Origin: an uncultured Prevotellaceae bacterium
GTDB lineage: Bacteria > Bacteroidota > Bacteroidia > Bacteroidales > Bacteroidaceae
DNA: 16,950 nucleotides
Direction of reading: 5' to 3'
Assembly: GCA_947303695.1 (NCBI GenBank)
Contig: CAMYYX010000026.1
Location: 1-16,950, forward strand
Part shown: positions 1 to 7,261 of the stretch, piece by piece
How the letters are laid out: each line of letters begins with the position of its first letter
How positions within the stretch are numbered: position 1 is the first letter of the stretch
Notes under the pieces: model-generated
Seen by the model: only the letters and a program-made list of their open reading frames with translations
Database searches by the model: none
What the model was told of the DNA's origin: nothing
Translations under genes and position numbers: made by a program

Positions 1-2014
1 TGAATATCTTGCCATTTTCACCTAAATATGAGGCCATCTTCAGTCGCTGAAGTTCTCCTCCTGAAAGGGTGGAAAGTGCTTGATTGAGATGAATATATCC
101 AAGTCCCATATCCATCATGGGCTTTAGTTTCTTTTCAATGATTGTACCCTTGAAGAAGTTGCTTGCCAGACGTACAGAGAGATCCATCACCTGAGCTATA
201 TTGAGTACTTTACTGCCATCAGTACTGGTGATGGTATAGTCGAGTGCTTCGTTAGAATAGCGAAGACCTCCACAAGCTTCACAGATGGTTTCAATATTAT
301 CCATGAACGCCATCTCAGAGATAATCACACCCTTTCCTCCACACACAGGACAAGCACCTTTACCATTGAAGGTGAAATATTGCTCTTTCATCTTATGTTT
401 CTTGGCAAACAACTTACGAATGTCTGGTGCTACATCCATATAAGTGGCAGGAGTGGAACGAAGACTGATACCTATATTCTTCTGACTGATATAGATAACA
501 TCTTCACTCTGAGGCCATAAATGACGGAAGCATTCCATCAATGAACTCTTACCTGAACCTGCAACTCCTGCAACAACACAAAAAGTATTCATTGGGAAAT
601 CAACATTCACTCCATTCAGATTATGAAGGGTTGCATTTTTCAGAGAAAACATGCTTGCAGGCTTACGTGGTTGAGTTTTTATCTCACATGAAACACTCAA
701 CATCTTACCAGTATCAGTATTACTTTTCAACAGTTCAGGATATGTTCCCTCAAATACAATATTTCCTCCATCAATACCAGCTCCAGGTCCCATATCGACT
801 ATATGGTCAGCAATACTGATCATTTCCTTGTGATGTTCAACAAGTAGTACTGTATTACCAGCATCACGTAGTCTTTGAACTGACTGGCGTATCAACTTAA
901 TGTCATGATGATGAAGTCCTATGCTTGGTTCATCCAGAATGTAAAGTACATCAGATAACGATGAATTGATGTATTTTGCTATCTTACAACGTTGAGCTTC
1001 ACCACCAGAAAGGGTTCCAACAGCACGATCAAGACTAAGATATCCAAGACCTATATCGTCAAGTGCTGTAAGACGTGCCTCAATAGCTTGTTTTAAATCG
1101 ACAGCAAGAGGTGAACTGAGCGAATGTATCCATTCATTCAACCTGGATATAGACATGCTACATACATCAGCTATATTCTTTCCTTCAATTTTACAAGAAA
1201 GCACACGAGAACTGAGACGAGTACCACCACAATCTGGACAAACACCCATTCGCAGCATAGGATTAAGTACTGCACTATGCAGCAGTCCTTCCTCTGAATT
1301 GATGATGCTACGATACATTCGAGGTATCAATCCTTCATATTTAGCTGTCTTTGGCCAATTGGAAGGTGGATTTTTCAATTTAATTTGTGGACTGTTCAAA
1401 AATAAATCCAACTCTTCAGGCGAATAATCACATATTTTCTTATCTAAGTCGAATAAACCACTATGTGCATAACGAATCCATCGCCAACCACCCTTACCAA
1501 ATGCTATATAATGAATGGTGTCTTCATCATTTAGACTCTTATTGAAATCAACAAGCTTATGTATATCCAATTCACGAATCTCACCTAATCCTGAACAACG
1601 AGGACAACTACCTTCTGGATGATTGAAACTGAATGATTCAGCATAACCAACAAATGGTTGACCCACTCGTGAAAACAATAAACGAAGTAATGCATAGATA
1701 TCAGTATAGGTACCAACAGTGGAACGGGAGTTATTTGCCGGCTTTTTCTGATCTATCACAATAGCAATTGGTAGATTTTCAATAGAGTCGACATGAGGAC
1801 GTCCATACTTAGGAAGATATTGCTGTACAAAAGTAGGAAATGTATCATTCAATTCACGACGAGACTTAGCAGCAATGGTATCAAGCACCAATGAACTCTT
1901 ACCAGACCCAGAGACACCAGTAAATACTGTTATCTTGTGTTTTGGGATAGAAAGTGACACATGATTCAAATTGTTTTCATATGCACCATTTATCTTAATG
2001 AGTTCATTGTTCAT
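1..2014 (-). CDS. Short UvrA-family ATPase (UvrA-like, 3' end beyond the window)
   Basis: This is an open reading frame of 671 codons from ATG at 2014 to the left edge; its stop lies outside the window. It is a tandem ABC ATPase of the UvrA family. The first Walker A (GVSGSGKSS) is at about residue 33 and the first signature (LSGGEAQR) at about 333. The second Walker A (GVAGSGKSS) is near 483 and the second signature (LSGGELQR) near 650. All four motifs are in one frame, so no frameshift is apparent. Zinc-module cysteines are present (CPRC..G, CPDCGGTR, then CPVCGGKG with CEACGG). The first Walker A and signature are only about 300 residues apart, against about 450 in canonical UvrA, so the UvrB-binding and insertion domains appear to be missing. 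Such short paralogues may act in damage recognition without UvrB, or in resistance to DNA-binding antibiotics; that role is inferred. It is separated from coaB by 286 nt and no convincing promoter was found. Confidence 0.9.
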   Translation of the reverse strand, partial: MNNELIKINGAYENNLNHVSLSIPKHKITVFTGVSGSGKSSLVLDTIAAKSRRELNDTFPTFVQQYLPKYGRPHVDSIENLPIAIVIDQKKPANNSRSTVGTYTDIYALLRLLFSRVGQPFVGYAESFSFNHPEGSCPRCSGLGEIRELDIHKLVDFNKSLNDEDTIHYIAFGKGGWRWIRYAHSGLFDLDKKICDYSPEELDLFLNSPQIKLKNPPSNWPKTAKYEGLIPRMYRSIINSEEGLLHSAVLNPMLRMGVCPDCGGTRLSSRVLSCKIEGKNIADVCSMSISRLNEWIHSLSSPLAVDLKQAIEARLTALDDIGLGYLSLDRAVGTLSGGEAQRCKIAKYINSSLSDVLYILDEPSIGLHHHDIKLIRQSVQRLRDAGNTVLLVEHHKEMISIADHIVDMGPGAGIDGGNIVFEGTYPELLKSNTDTGKMLSVSCEIKTQPRKPASMFSLKNATLHNLNGVNVDFPMNTFCVVAGVAGSGKSSLMECFRHLWPQSEDVIYISQKNIGISLRSTPATYMDVAPDIRKLFAKKHKMKEQYFTFNGKGACPVCGGKGVIISEMAFMDNIETICEACGGLRYSNEALDYTITSTDGSKVLNIAQVMDLSVRLASNFFKGTIIEKKLKPMMDMGLGYIHLNQALSTLSGGELQRLKMASYLGENGKIF

Positions 2015-2300
2015 GTTATCGACAAAAATTAAAATACTATTATTAATATTTTATTTTTTAATTCTTATTCTATAATAAATGTATGATGATGATATTATGT
2101 TGAAAATTATGTTGATAACTCCTATTAAGTCATTGATTGATAATGATTTAGGTATATGTTTTATTGTTTATAACTTGTTGATATTTTCTTGAAAAAAAAT
2201 AGTAATTTTTCTTTGTTATTTCAATTATTTTTCAGGTGTGTTAGAAATAGAATACTCTATATATTTTTTCATTTTTTATGAATGAGTTTTCTACTACTTT
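2015..2300. other. AT-rich intergenic gap between coaB and the uvrA-like gene
   Basis: This stretch holds no credible ORF on either strand and is very AT-rich. It must contain the leader of the uvrA-like gene and the 3' end of the dnaN-coaB transcript. The best promoter-like string for the minus strand (TAATTTTTG, reading down from about 2029) has one base too many for TAnnTTTG and lies too close to the start codon. The weak TTCAT/ATGAA pair near 2268-2281 is not a convincing terminator. Confidence 0.5.
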
Positions 2301-2960
2301 TCAACAAGTTTTGAACAATCGTACCAATTCATCAATAATGTCAACAGCACATGCTGTTTTTTCTTTTAAAGGGAATTCTATCTTCTCATTAGACTTGATG
2401 ATGGTAATTTTATTGGTATCGTGACGGAATCCTGCTCCTTTATCATTCAATGAGTTAAGTACGATGAAATCGAAGTTTTTCCGCTTCATCTTATCCTGAG
2501 CATTATTCTCTTCATCATTCGTTTCAAGTGCAAATCCAACTAAGATTTGATTTTCTTTCTTTATTTTACCCAGTGAGGCAGCTATATCTTTTGTAGGTTT
2601 CAAACGAATGATAAGCTCATTACCTTTACGTTTTATTTTTTGGTCAGCTACAGTTTCAGGTGTGAAGTCAGCAACTGCAGCACAAAGGATAGCTGCATTC
2701 ATACTTGGATAGATATCCATACATGCTTCATACATTTGCTGAGCTGATTCTACATGGGTAGTGTGTAGATTAGGATGATTGAATATATCAGAATTGATAG
2801 TTACTGGTCCTAACACCAATTCTACACACATTCCTCTATTCAGACATTCCTCAGCTAAAGCAATACCCATTTTTCCAGATGAGTAGTTGCCAATAAAACG
2901 AACAGGATCAATCTTTTCATAAGTTGGTCCTGCTGTAATGAGTATAGAAGTTTTATTCAT
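2301..2960 (-). CDS. coaB: Phosphopantothenoylcysteine synthetase (CoaB half of a split coaBC)
   Basis: CoaB joins cysteine to 4'-phosphopantothenate in coenzyme A synthesis, using CTP in most bacteria. The protein has the family opening ILITAGPTYEKIDPVRFIGN, the GNYSSGKMG segment containing the conserved Asn, the AVADF strand and the KIK motif (conserved Lys) near residue 110. ATG at 2960 is preferred because homology begins right after it (MNKTSILITAGPT). An in-frame ATG four codons upstream, at 2972, is the alternative. The chosen ATG lies inside the end of coaC, in the arrangement ATGAATAA, an 8-nt overlap that would allow translational coupling. In most Bacteroidetes, CoaB is the C-terminal domain of one fused CoaBC of about 400 aa. 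Here the two halves are in different frames, so this is either true gene fission or a frameshift. Confidence 0.9.
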   Translation of the reverse strand: MNKTSILITAGPTYEKIDPVRFIGNYSSGKMGIALAEECLNRGMCVELVLGPVTINSDIFNHPNLHTTHVESAQQMYEACMDIYPSMNAAILCAAVADFTPETVADQKIKRKGNELIIRLKPTKDIAASLGKIKKENQILVGFALETNDEENNAQDKMKRKNFDFIVLNSLNDKGAGFRHDTNKITIIKSNEKIEFPLKEKTACAVDIIDELVRLFKTC

Positions 2961-3498
2961 GAAGGAAATCATCTATCAGTTTTACAATAGTTTCCGGTTC
3001 TTCCATTCTTCCTTTACCTTCAAGATGACTGGCAAGAAAACCTGTTCCTGGTTCGATGATATGATTACCATAGGATTTCAACAGTTCAAGATTATGCTGA
3101 GTAGTAGGATGTGCATACATATCGAGATCCATAGCTGGAGCAATGAAAACAGGAGCTTTCATAGACAGATAAGTGGTAATCAACATATTGTCAGCTATAC
3201 CATGAGCCATCTTACCTATTGTACTTGCTGTAGCTGGAGCTATCAACATCACATCTGCCCATTGACCTAAGTTTACATGTGAATTCCAACTTCCGTCTCT
3301 TTGGGCGAAAAATTCACTAATAACAGGTTTACTTGTGAGTGCAGAAAGGGTGATGGGAGTGATAAACTCTTTTCCTGCAGGTGTGATGACAACTTGTACC
3401 TCAGCACCTTGTTTAATGAAACCACGAATGATGAGACAGGCTTTATAAGCAGCTATACTACCTGTGATTCCAAGAACGATATGTTTTCCTTTCAGCAT
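2953..3498 (-). CDS. coaC: Phosphopantothenoylcysteine decarboxylase (CoaC half of a split coaBC)
   Basis: This is an FMN-dependent flavoprotein of the HFCD family that decarboxylates 4'-phosphopantothenoylcysteine to 4'-phosphopantetheine. At 181 aa it is the size of a stand-alone CoaC or of the N-terminal domain of fused CoaBC. The flavin-fold opening GITGSIAAYKA is at residues 10-20. The catalytic His74 sits in SHVNLGQWAD, and the substrate-clamp region is PAMDLDM at 121-127. Where E. coli Dfp has PAMN and ACG with an active-site Cys, this protein has Asp124 and Ser157. Similar replacements are, from memory, common in Bacteroidetes CoaBC. The protein ends at LIDDFLHE, exactly where the linker to the CoaB domain would start. 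It begins 12 nt after the exonuclease stop, so it belongs to the dnaN operon. Confidence 0.9.
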   Translation of the reverse strand: MLKGKHIVLGITGSIAAYKACLIIRGFIKQGAEVQVVITPAGKEFITPITLSALTSKPVISEFFAQRDGSWNSHVNLGQWADVMLIAPATASTIGKMAHGIADNMLITTYLSMKAPVFIAPAMDLDMYAHPTTQHNLELLKSYGNHIIEPGTGFLASHLEGKGRMEEPETIVKLIDDFLHE

Positions 3499-3510
3499 AG
3501 TATAATAATA

Positions 3511-4284
3511 TTAGGTGAGTTTAATTTTCTTGAATTCCTGTATGGTATTGAGCGCAAAGTCTCCTTGCATAATCCATGTGTAGTAAGCTGGATCTTTGTC
3601 GAATATTTCTTTTACTACCTGACCTTTGTATTTACCAAAATTAAATACTTTCTGCCCCTTGTCATTCTTAATGATTTTTCCAGCAAAATCTACTAGATTA
3701 GGATTAGATGAAAATTCAGAAAGAAACTGTACATCATTTACAAGGTCTGGATAGAAATCAAGTTGAGCTTCGAGCACATCAACTGTAGCTCGAGTATCAG
3801 CTAAAGCAGAATGGGCATTCTCCAAATCTTTCTTGCAATAGTATTTATAGGCTGCCGAGAGGGTACGCTGTTCCTTTTTCTTGAAAATAACACACACATC
3901 GACAAACTTGCTGTTCGACAAGTCTAAATTGATACCTATACGCAAGAATTCTTCTACTAACAAAGGAATATCAAAATAATTGGAGTTATATCCAGCCAAA
4001 TCACTATCACGCAATATATTCAACAAATCATTGGCTATATCCTTGAATGTAGGGCAATCTTTCACATCATCGTCATAGATGCCATGAACGGCTGATGCCT
4101 GCTCAGGAATATGGACTGTATTGCCTAATGCATCAACAGGACGAATCCTCATTGATTCAGATTTTTCATTTCCACAAGGGTAAATCTTAATGTAGCAAAG
4201 TTCCACAATATGGTCCTTTGCTACATCAATTCCTGTAGTCTCCAAGTCGAAGAATACAATGGGTTTATTTAAGTTGAGTTTCAT
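3511..4284 (-). CDS. DnaQ-like 3'-5' exonuclease (DEDDh) with ExoX-like C-terminal segment
   Basis: This 257-aa protein carries the three motifs of DEDDh exonucleases. ExoI is FFDLETTG (Asp13, Glu15), ExoII is GYNSNYFDIPLL (Asp105), and ExoIII is HSALADTRAT (His158, Asp163). It should remove nucleotides from DNA or RNA 3' ends using two metal ions, as proofreading subunits and ExoX/RNase T do. Residues 213-242 (FNFGKYKG...YYTWIMQGDF) match the small C-terminal segment found after ExoX-like domains. It follows dnaN by 9 nt and precedes coaC by 12 nt, an arrangement usual in Bacteroidetes. A QLDFY string at 174-178 lies just after the exonuclease domain, where E. coli epsilon carries its clamp-binding motif; whether it works here is unknown. 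It could proofread with the replicative polymerase or act in repair; the sequence does not decide. Confidence 0.9.
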   Translation of the reverse strand: MKLNLNKPIVFFDLETTGIDVAKDHIVELCYIKIYPCGNEKSESMRIRPVDALGNTVHIPEQASAVHGIYDDDVKDCPTFKDIANDLLNILRDSDLAGYNSNYFDIPLLVEEFLRIGINLDLSNSKFVDVCVIFKKKEQRTLSAAYKYYCKKDLENAHSALADTRATVDVLEAQLDFYPDLVNDVQFLSEFSSNPNLVDFAGKIIKNDKGQKVFNFGKYKGQVVKEIFDKDPAYYTWIMQGDFALNTIQEFKKIKLT

Positions 4285-4293
4285 TCAACAATT

Positions 4294-5418
4294 CTAGTCA
4301 TTTAACATCATTGGCATCAGCAACATCAATAAGTCTTCATTCTCTTCCTGTTGTGCAGGAACAATCACACCAGCACGACTTGGATCTGCCAATTCGAATA
4401 TAACTTCCTGAGAAGAGATGCTGTTGAGAATATCTACGAGGAAAGGACCTTTGAAACCAATATTCATTGGATTTCCTTCATATTCACAAGTGATGCTTTC
4501 TTCTGCGTTTGTTGCAAATTCATTATCCTGAGATGAAACCATCAAGGCATTGTTGGTAATTCTGATCTTGATGAGGTTGGTGCTTTGACTTGCAAATACC
4601 AACACACGACGCAAAGCTCCAATCATTGCCTGACGATCAACTCTGATTTTAAATGGATTGTCCTTTGGAATGACAGAGTTATAGTTAGGATAACGTCCTT
4701 CAATCAGACGACAGCTAAGAACATAATTTTCTACGCTGATTTCTGCAATATTTTCATCTAACTTGATAATGACTTCGCTATCATCCTTTACCAGGATATC
4801 TTTCAATGTCTTAGCAGGTTTCTTTGGAAGAATGAATGAAGTACTTTGGTCTCCATGAACAGCAAAATTGCGATTACGAACCAATTTATGTCCATCACTT
4901 GCTACGAAAGTGATATTATCAGGCATGATATCGAAGAACACACCATTCATCACAGGACGCAATTCATCGTCAGCTGTAGCAAACAACGACTTGTTGATGC
5001 CATTGAACAATGCATTATTTTCAATCTTCACTATTTGAGCGTTTTCGCTAACACTCTTCATGATAGGATAGTCTTCGCCACTCTGTCCATTGAATTCGCA
5101 CTTACCATTCTGATATTTAATGATAACTTTGAAATCTTCGTCGTTGATGGTAATTTTTACTGGTTGGTCAGAAATTTCCTTCAATCCATTGATAATCTGA
5201 GTTGCATTAAGCGCAAACTTACCACTTCCTTCTGCTGCATTTACTTCAATGCTTGATACAAGAGTAATATCTCCATCTGAAGCAGTCATTTTCAAGATAT
5301 TATCTTGAAGTTCGAAAAGAATGCTGTCAAGAATAGAAAGGGCATTCTTTGAATTGATGACCTTGTTTAAAGTCTGTAAACGATTACAGATTGTTGTACT
5401 TGAAATCTTGAAATTCAT
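4294..5418 (-). CDS. dnaN: DNA polymerase III beta subunit (sliding clamp)
   Basis: DnaN forms the dimeric ring that tethers the replicative polymerase and many repair enzymes to DNA. The 374-aa length is normal for the family and covers three clamp domains. Recognisable segments are the N-terminal FKISSTTICNRLQTLNKVI, GVFFDIMPDNITFVASDGHKL in the middle (the conserved SDGHKL-type turn), SCRLIEGRYPNYNSVIPK, and the C-terminal LLMLLMPMMLND. The terminal LLMPM region fits the clamp C-terminus that helps form the peptide-binding pocket. It is the first gene of the minus-strand operon and has an exact TAATTTTG -7 element about 70 nt upstream. Unlike E. coli, it is not beside dnaA in this window. 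Confidence 0.97.
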   Translation of the reverse strand: MNFKISSTTICNRLQTLNKVINSKNALSILDSILFELQDNILKMTASDGDITLVSSIEVNAAEGSGKFALNATQIINGLKEISDQPVKITINDEDFKVIIKYQNGKCEFNGQSGEDYPIMKSVSENAQIVKIENNALFNGINKSLFATADDELRPVMNGVFFDIMPDNITFVASDGHKLVRNRNFAVHGDQSTSFILPKKPAKTLKDILVKDDSEVIIKLDENIAEISVENYVLSCRLIEGRYPNYNSVIPKDNPFKIRVDRQAMIGALRRVLVFASQSTNLIKIRITNNALMVSSQDNEFATNAEESITCEYEGNPMNIGFKGPFLVDILNSISSQEVIFELADPSRAGVIVPAQQEENEDLLMLLMPMMLND

Positions 5419-5485
5419 ATGATATTATTGGTTTTAAAAATTTCTTTTTTGGTATGAATTATCTGTTGATTTGATGTTTTGACTA

Positions 5486-5517
5486 CAAAATTAGCTAATA
5501 CTTTTGAATTATTGAAA
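5486..5517 (-). promoter_or_regulatory. Promoter of the dnaN operon
   Basis: On the minus strand, TAATTTTG at 5493-5486 matches the Bacteroidetes -7 consensus TAnnTTTG exactly. TTTC at 5517-5514, 20 nt upstream, matches three of the four bases of the -33 element TTTG. Transcription would start near 5479, leaving a leader of about 60 nt before the dnaN ATG at 5418. Confidence 0.6.
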
Positions 5518-5534
5518 GAAATCTCATTAAAAAT

Positions 5535-5565
5535 ATTGTAGTTGCATGAATTTTTCGTAAATTCG
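5535..5565 (+). promoter_or_regulatory. Promoter of the DUF3127 gene
   Basis: ATTG at 5535-5538 and TAAATTCG at 5558-5565 are spaced by 19 nt. They resemble the Bacteroidetes elements TTTG and TAnnTTTG with one mismatch each. The predicted start of transcription is near 5572, about 15 nt before the ATG at 5588. This element and the dnaN promoter diverge from the same 169-nt region. Confidence 0.5.
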
Positions 5566-5587
5566 CACGAAATTTAAAGAAATAATT

Positions 5588-5968
5588 ATGGAATTAACAG
5601 GAAAAGTAATTGCTGTGCTTGAAGCAAGAAGCGGCATTTCAAAATCATCAGGAAATCCTTGGAAAATGCAGGATTATGTGATTGAAACCAACGAACAATA
5701 TCCTCGTCGTATGTGTTTCAATGTGTTTGGTGAAGATAAAATCAATCAGTTCAATATTCAGGTTGGAGAAGAAATAACAGTATCTTTCGATATCAATGCT
5801 CGTGAATACCAAGGACGTTGGTTTAATGATATCCGTGCATGGAAAGTAGAACGTGGAACACCTGCTCCTGAGGGTGAACCAGCACCAGCTGAAGTAGCTC
5901 CTGCCGTTGATTCAGCTCCTGTACCTACTTTTGATGCAGAAGAATCAAACGACGATCTTCCTTTCTAA
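5588..5968 (+). CDS. DUF3127 protein: OB-fold-like domain with SSB-like acidic tail
   Basis: This 126-aa protein is the only plus-strand gene. Residues 1-89 match the Bacteroidetes family DUF3127, seen in the opening MELTGKVIAVLE, the KMQDYVIETNEQYPR segment and the REYQGRWFNDIRAWKVER segment. Alternating beta strands suggest an OB fold. Residues 91-115 form a Pro/Ala/Glu-rich linker, and the protein ends in DAEESNDDLPF. That layout of OB domain, flexible linker and acidic tip ending in hydrophobic-Pro-Phe is that of bacterial single-stranded-DNA-binding protein, whose E. coli tip is DDDIPF. A nucleic-acid-binding role with tail-mediated partner recruitment is inferred. The gene is transcribed divergently from dnaN. 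Its stop codon directly abuts that of the convergent pectinesterase gene. It is too short and divergent to be the housekeeping SSB, and no biochemical function is known to me. Confidence 0.9.
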   Translation: MELTGKVIAVLEARSGISKSSGNPWKMQDYVIETNEQYPRRMCFNVFGEDKINQFNIQVGEEITVSFDINAREYQGRWFNDIRAWKVERGTPAPEGEPAPAEVAPAVDSAPVPTFDAEESNDDLPF

Positions 5969-5981
5969 TCAGCGGAAAGGA
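5959..5981. repeat. Inverted repeat spanning two abutting stop codons
   Basis: TCCTTTC at 5959-5965 and GAAAGGA at 5975-5981 form a perfect 7-bp stem around a 9-nt loop that holds both convergent stop codons. It could be a bidirectional transcript end, but neither side has a U-run. The symmetry may simply arise because both proteins end in Pro-Phe encoded by the same codons, CCT TTC. Confidence 0.45.
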
Positions 5982-7261
5982 TAGACAACTTCTTCGCTTC
6001 TAGGACCTAAGCCTCCATACCAATTGGCACAACGTACACTATAGCAAGCTCCTTCATAAGTCTTGCCTACATTGTAGGTTGGCTGAGTGGTAAAAGCGAT
6101 AATCTTACGATCTCTGCAGATGGCATAACATCCGGCTTCTGGAATATCTTCCCAAGTAATGACCTTACCTTTTGCTTTTAAGATAGGTGGTCGTACTTGG
6201 GATGCTTTATCTTCAGGATACCATCCTGGGAATACCTTATCAACTGTATAGGTTTCTGCTTCATCGTCTGTCAGTTCAGGCTTATAACTTACCTGAACAG
6301 GTTGCCCATTGGTGTTATTGAAAATGGTCTTTCGTTTGCTTAGGTCAAGCAAGCTGAAATAGCCGTCTGTACTATTGTATTCAGCAAACAGAGCAGGAAC
6401 AGTTCCATGCATCTCACACCATCCTTCTGGCGCAGGGGTTACATTCATTGAACAATTGAGGAACACACATCGTGGAGCATTCTTCCAAGGGCGTCCTAAG
6501 TGATATTTGCCGTTTTGGTCAACATCTCCATCGATATAGCAGTCAGCAAACACATACCCATATTTATTTCCTGAAGCTGTTGCGGGAGCTGTGATGACAT
6601 CTCTGCTTCCTGTTTTCCCACGAGGCAATAAACGGATGTTACAATGGTTGAAATAGACAGTACCCCCACCACAGATAAAATCTACTGTTCCGCTGATTTG
6701 ACAATCCTCCAGATAGGTCGTACCTCCATCGTTAGTGTAATAGGTGTCTTGTGTACTGAGCAGACTCACGTTCTTCAGGATATTGCCTTTGCAGTTCTTC
6801 TCATTTAACGCAACTGCACGATTAGCAAAAGCATTAGGATCGTTCTTATAATTGGACCAGAACTCAATATCCTGGATATAGGTGCTATCTGCCCCTTTAC
6901 AAAAGAGGGTGCTGGTAATGCTGATTCCTTCGTGTTGTGGACAATTCTCTATCTGTGTAGTTTGCCAAGTATCGCCTATAATAGAGGTGTTAGGAGCTGT
7001 CAGGGTCGTCATAGGACTTGGAAACTCCACCTTCACACCATTCTCAACAACAGAGATGGTGTTGCCTTCACCTTTTATTCTATAATAACTGGGACGAATG
7101 AATATCCTATAACGACGTTGTTTGTTTTCCCTGGTGTTTGCTGCTTGAATGGCTTGCACGAAATTACCGTTATCTGGAACAATGAAATCGTATGTCCATT
7201 TGTTTTGAGCTCTGCAAGAACTACAAACAACCAACGATATGATGAAAAGCAATAACTTCAT
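5969..7261 (-). CDS. Exported pectinesterase (CE8 family pectin methylesterase)
   Basis: The enzyme should hydrolyse methyl esters of homogalacturonan, exposing pectin to lyases and hydrolases. The 430-aa protein starts with a hydrophobic signal (residues 1-19, ...SLVVCSSCRAQ). Its cysteines are not a clean lipobox, so lipoprotein or secreted fate is uncertain. The beta-helix catalytic motifs are present: QDT at 171-173 (Asp172, general acid/base), GTVDFICGGG at 191-200 (Asp194, nucleophile) and LGRPW at 255-259 (Arg257). The NRAVALN segment near 147-153 replaces the plant HQAVALR motif and lacks its Gln. From about 355 to the end there is a beta-rich extension (PPILKAKGKVITWEDIPEAGCYAI...) resembling a fibronectin-type-III-like module of Bacteroidetes CE8 enzymes. 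The ATG overlaps the cotH-like stop by 4 nt (ATGA), implying translational coupling. No pectate lyase, SusC/SusD or regulator is in the window, so it is not in a full pectin utilisation locus here. Confidence 0.93.
   Translation of the reverse strand: MKLLLFIISLVVCSSCRAQNKWTYDFIVPDNGNFVQAIQAANTRENKQRRYRIFIRPSYYRIKGEGNTISVVENGVKVEFPSPMTTLTAPNTSIIGDTWQTTQIENCPQHEGISITSTLFCKGADSTYIQDIEFWSNYKNDPNAFANRAVALNEKNCKGNILKNVSLLSTQDTYYTNDGGTTYLEDCQISGTVDFICGGGTVYFNHCNIRLLPRGKTGSRDVITAPATASGNKYGYVFADCYIDGDVDQNGKYHLGRPWKNAPRCVFLNCSMNVTPAPEGWCEMHGTVPALFAEYNSTDGYFSLLDLSKRKTIFNNTNGQPVQVSYKPELTDDEAETYTVDKVFPGWYPEDKASQVRPPILKAKGKVITWEDIPEAGCYAICRDRKIIAFTTQPTYNVGKTYEGACYSVRCANWYGGLGPRSEEVVYPFR

Noticed and set aside
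541..1427. Plus-strand ORFs of about 90 aa at 541-819 and 1155-1427
   Set aside because: They lie antisense to the UvrA-like frame, which carries all four ATPase motifs, and their translations show no family features.
2016..2029. Promoter TAATTTTTG for the uvrA-like gene
   Set aside because: It has three bases between TA and TTTG, has no -33 partner I could find, and would leave almost no leader.
2953..2972. Programmed ribosomal frameshift joining coaC and coaB
   Set aside because: The junction has neither a -1 slippery heptamer nor the CTTTGA type +1 site. The overlapping start codon ATGAATAA explains coaB translation by re-initiation.
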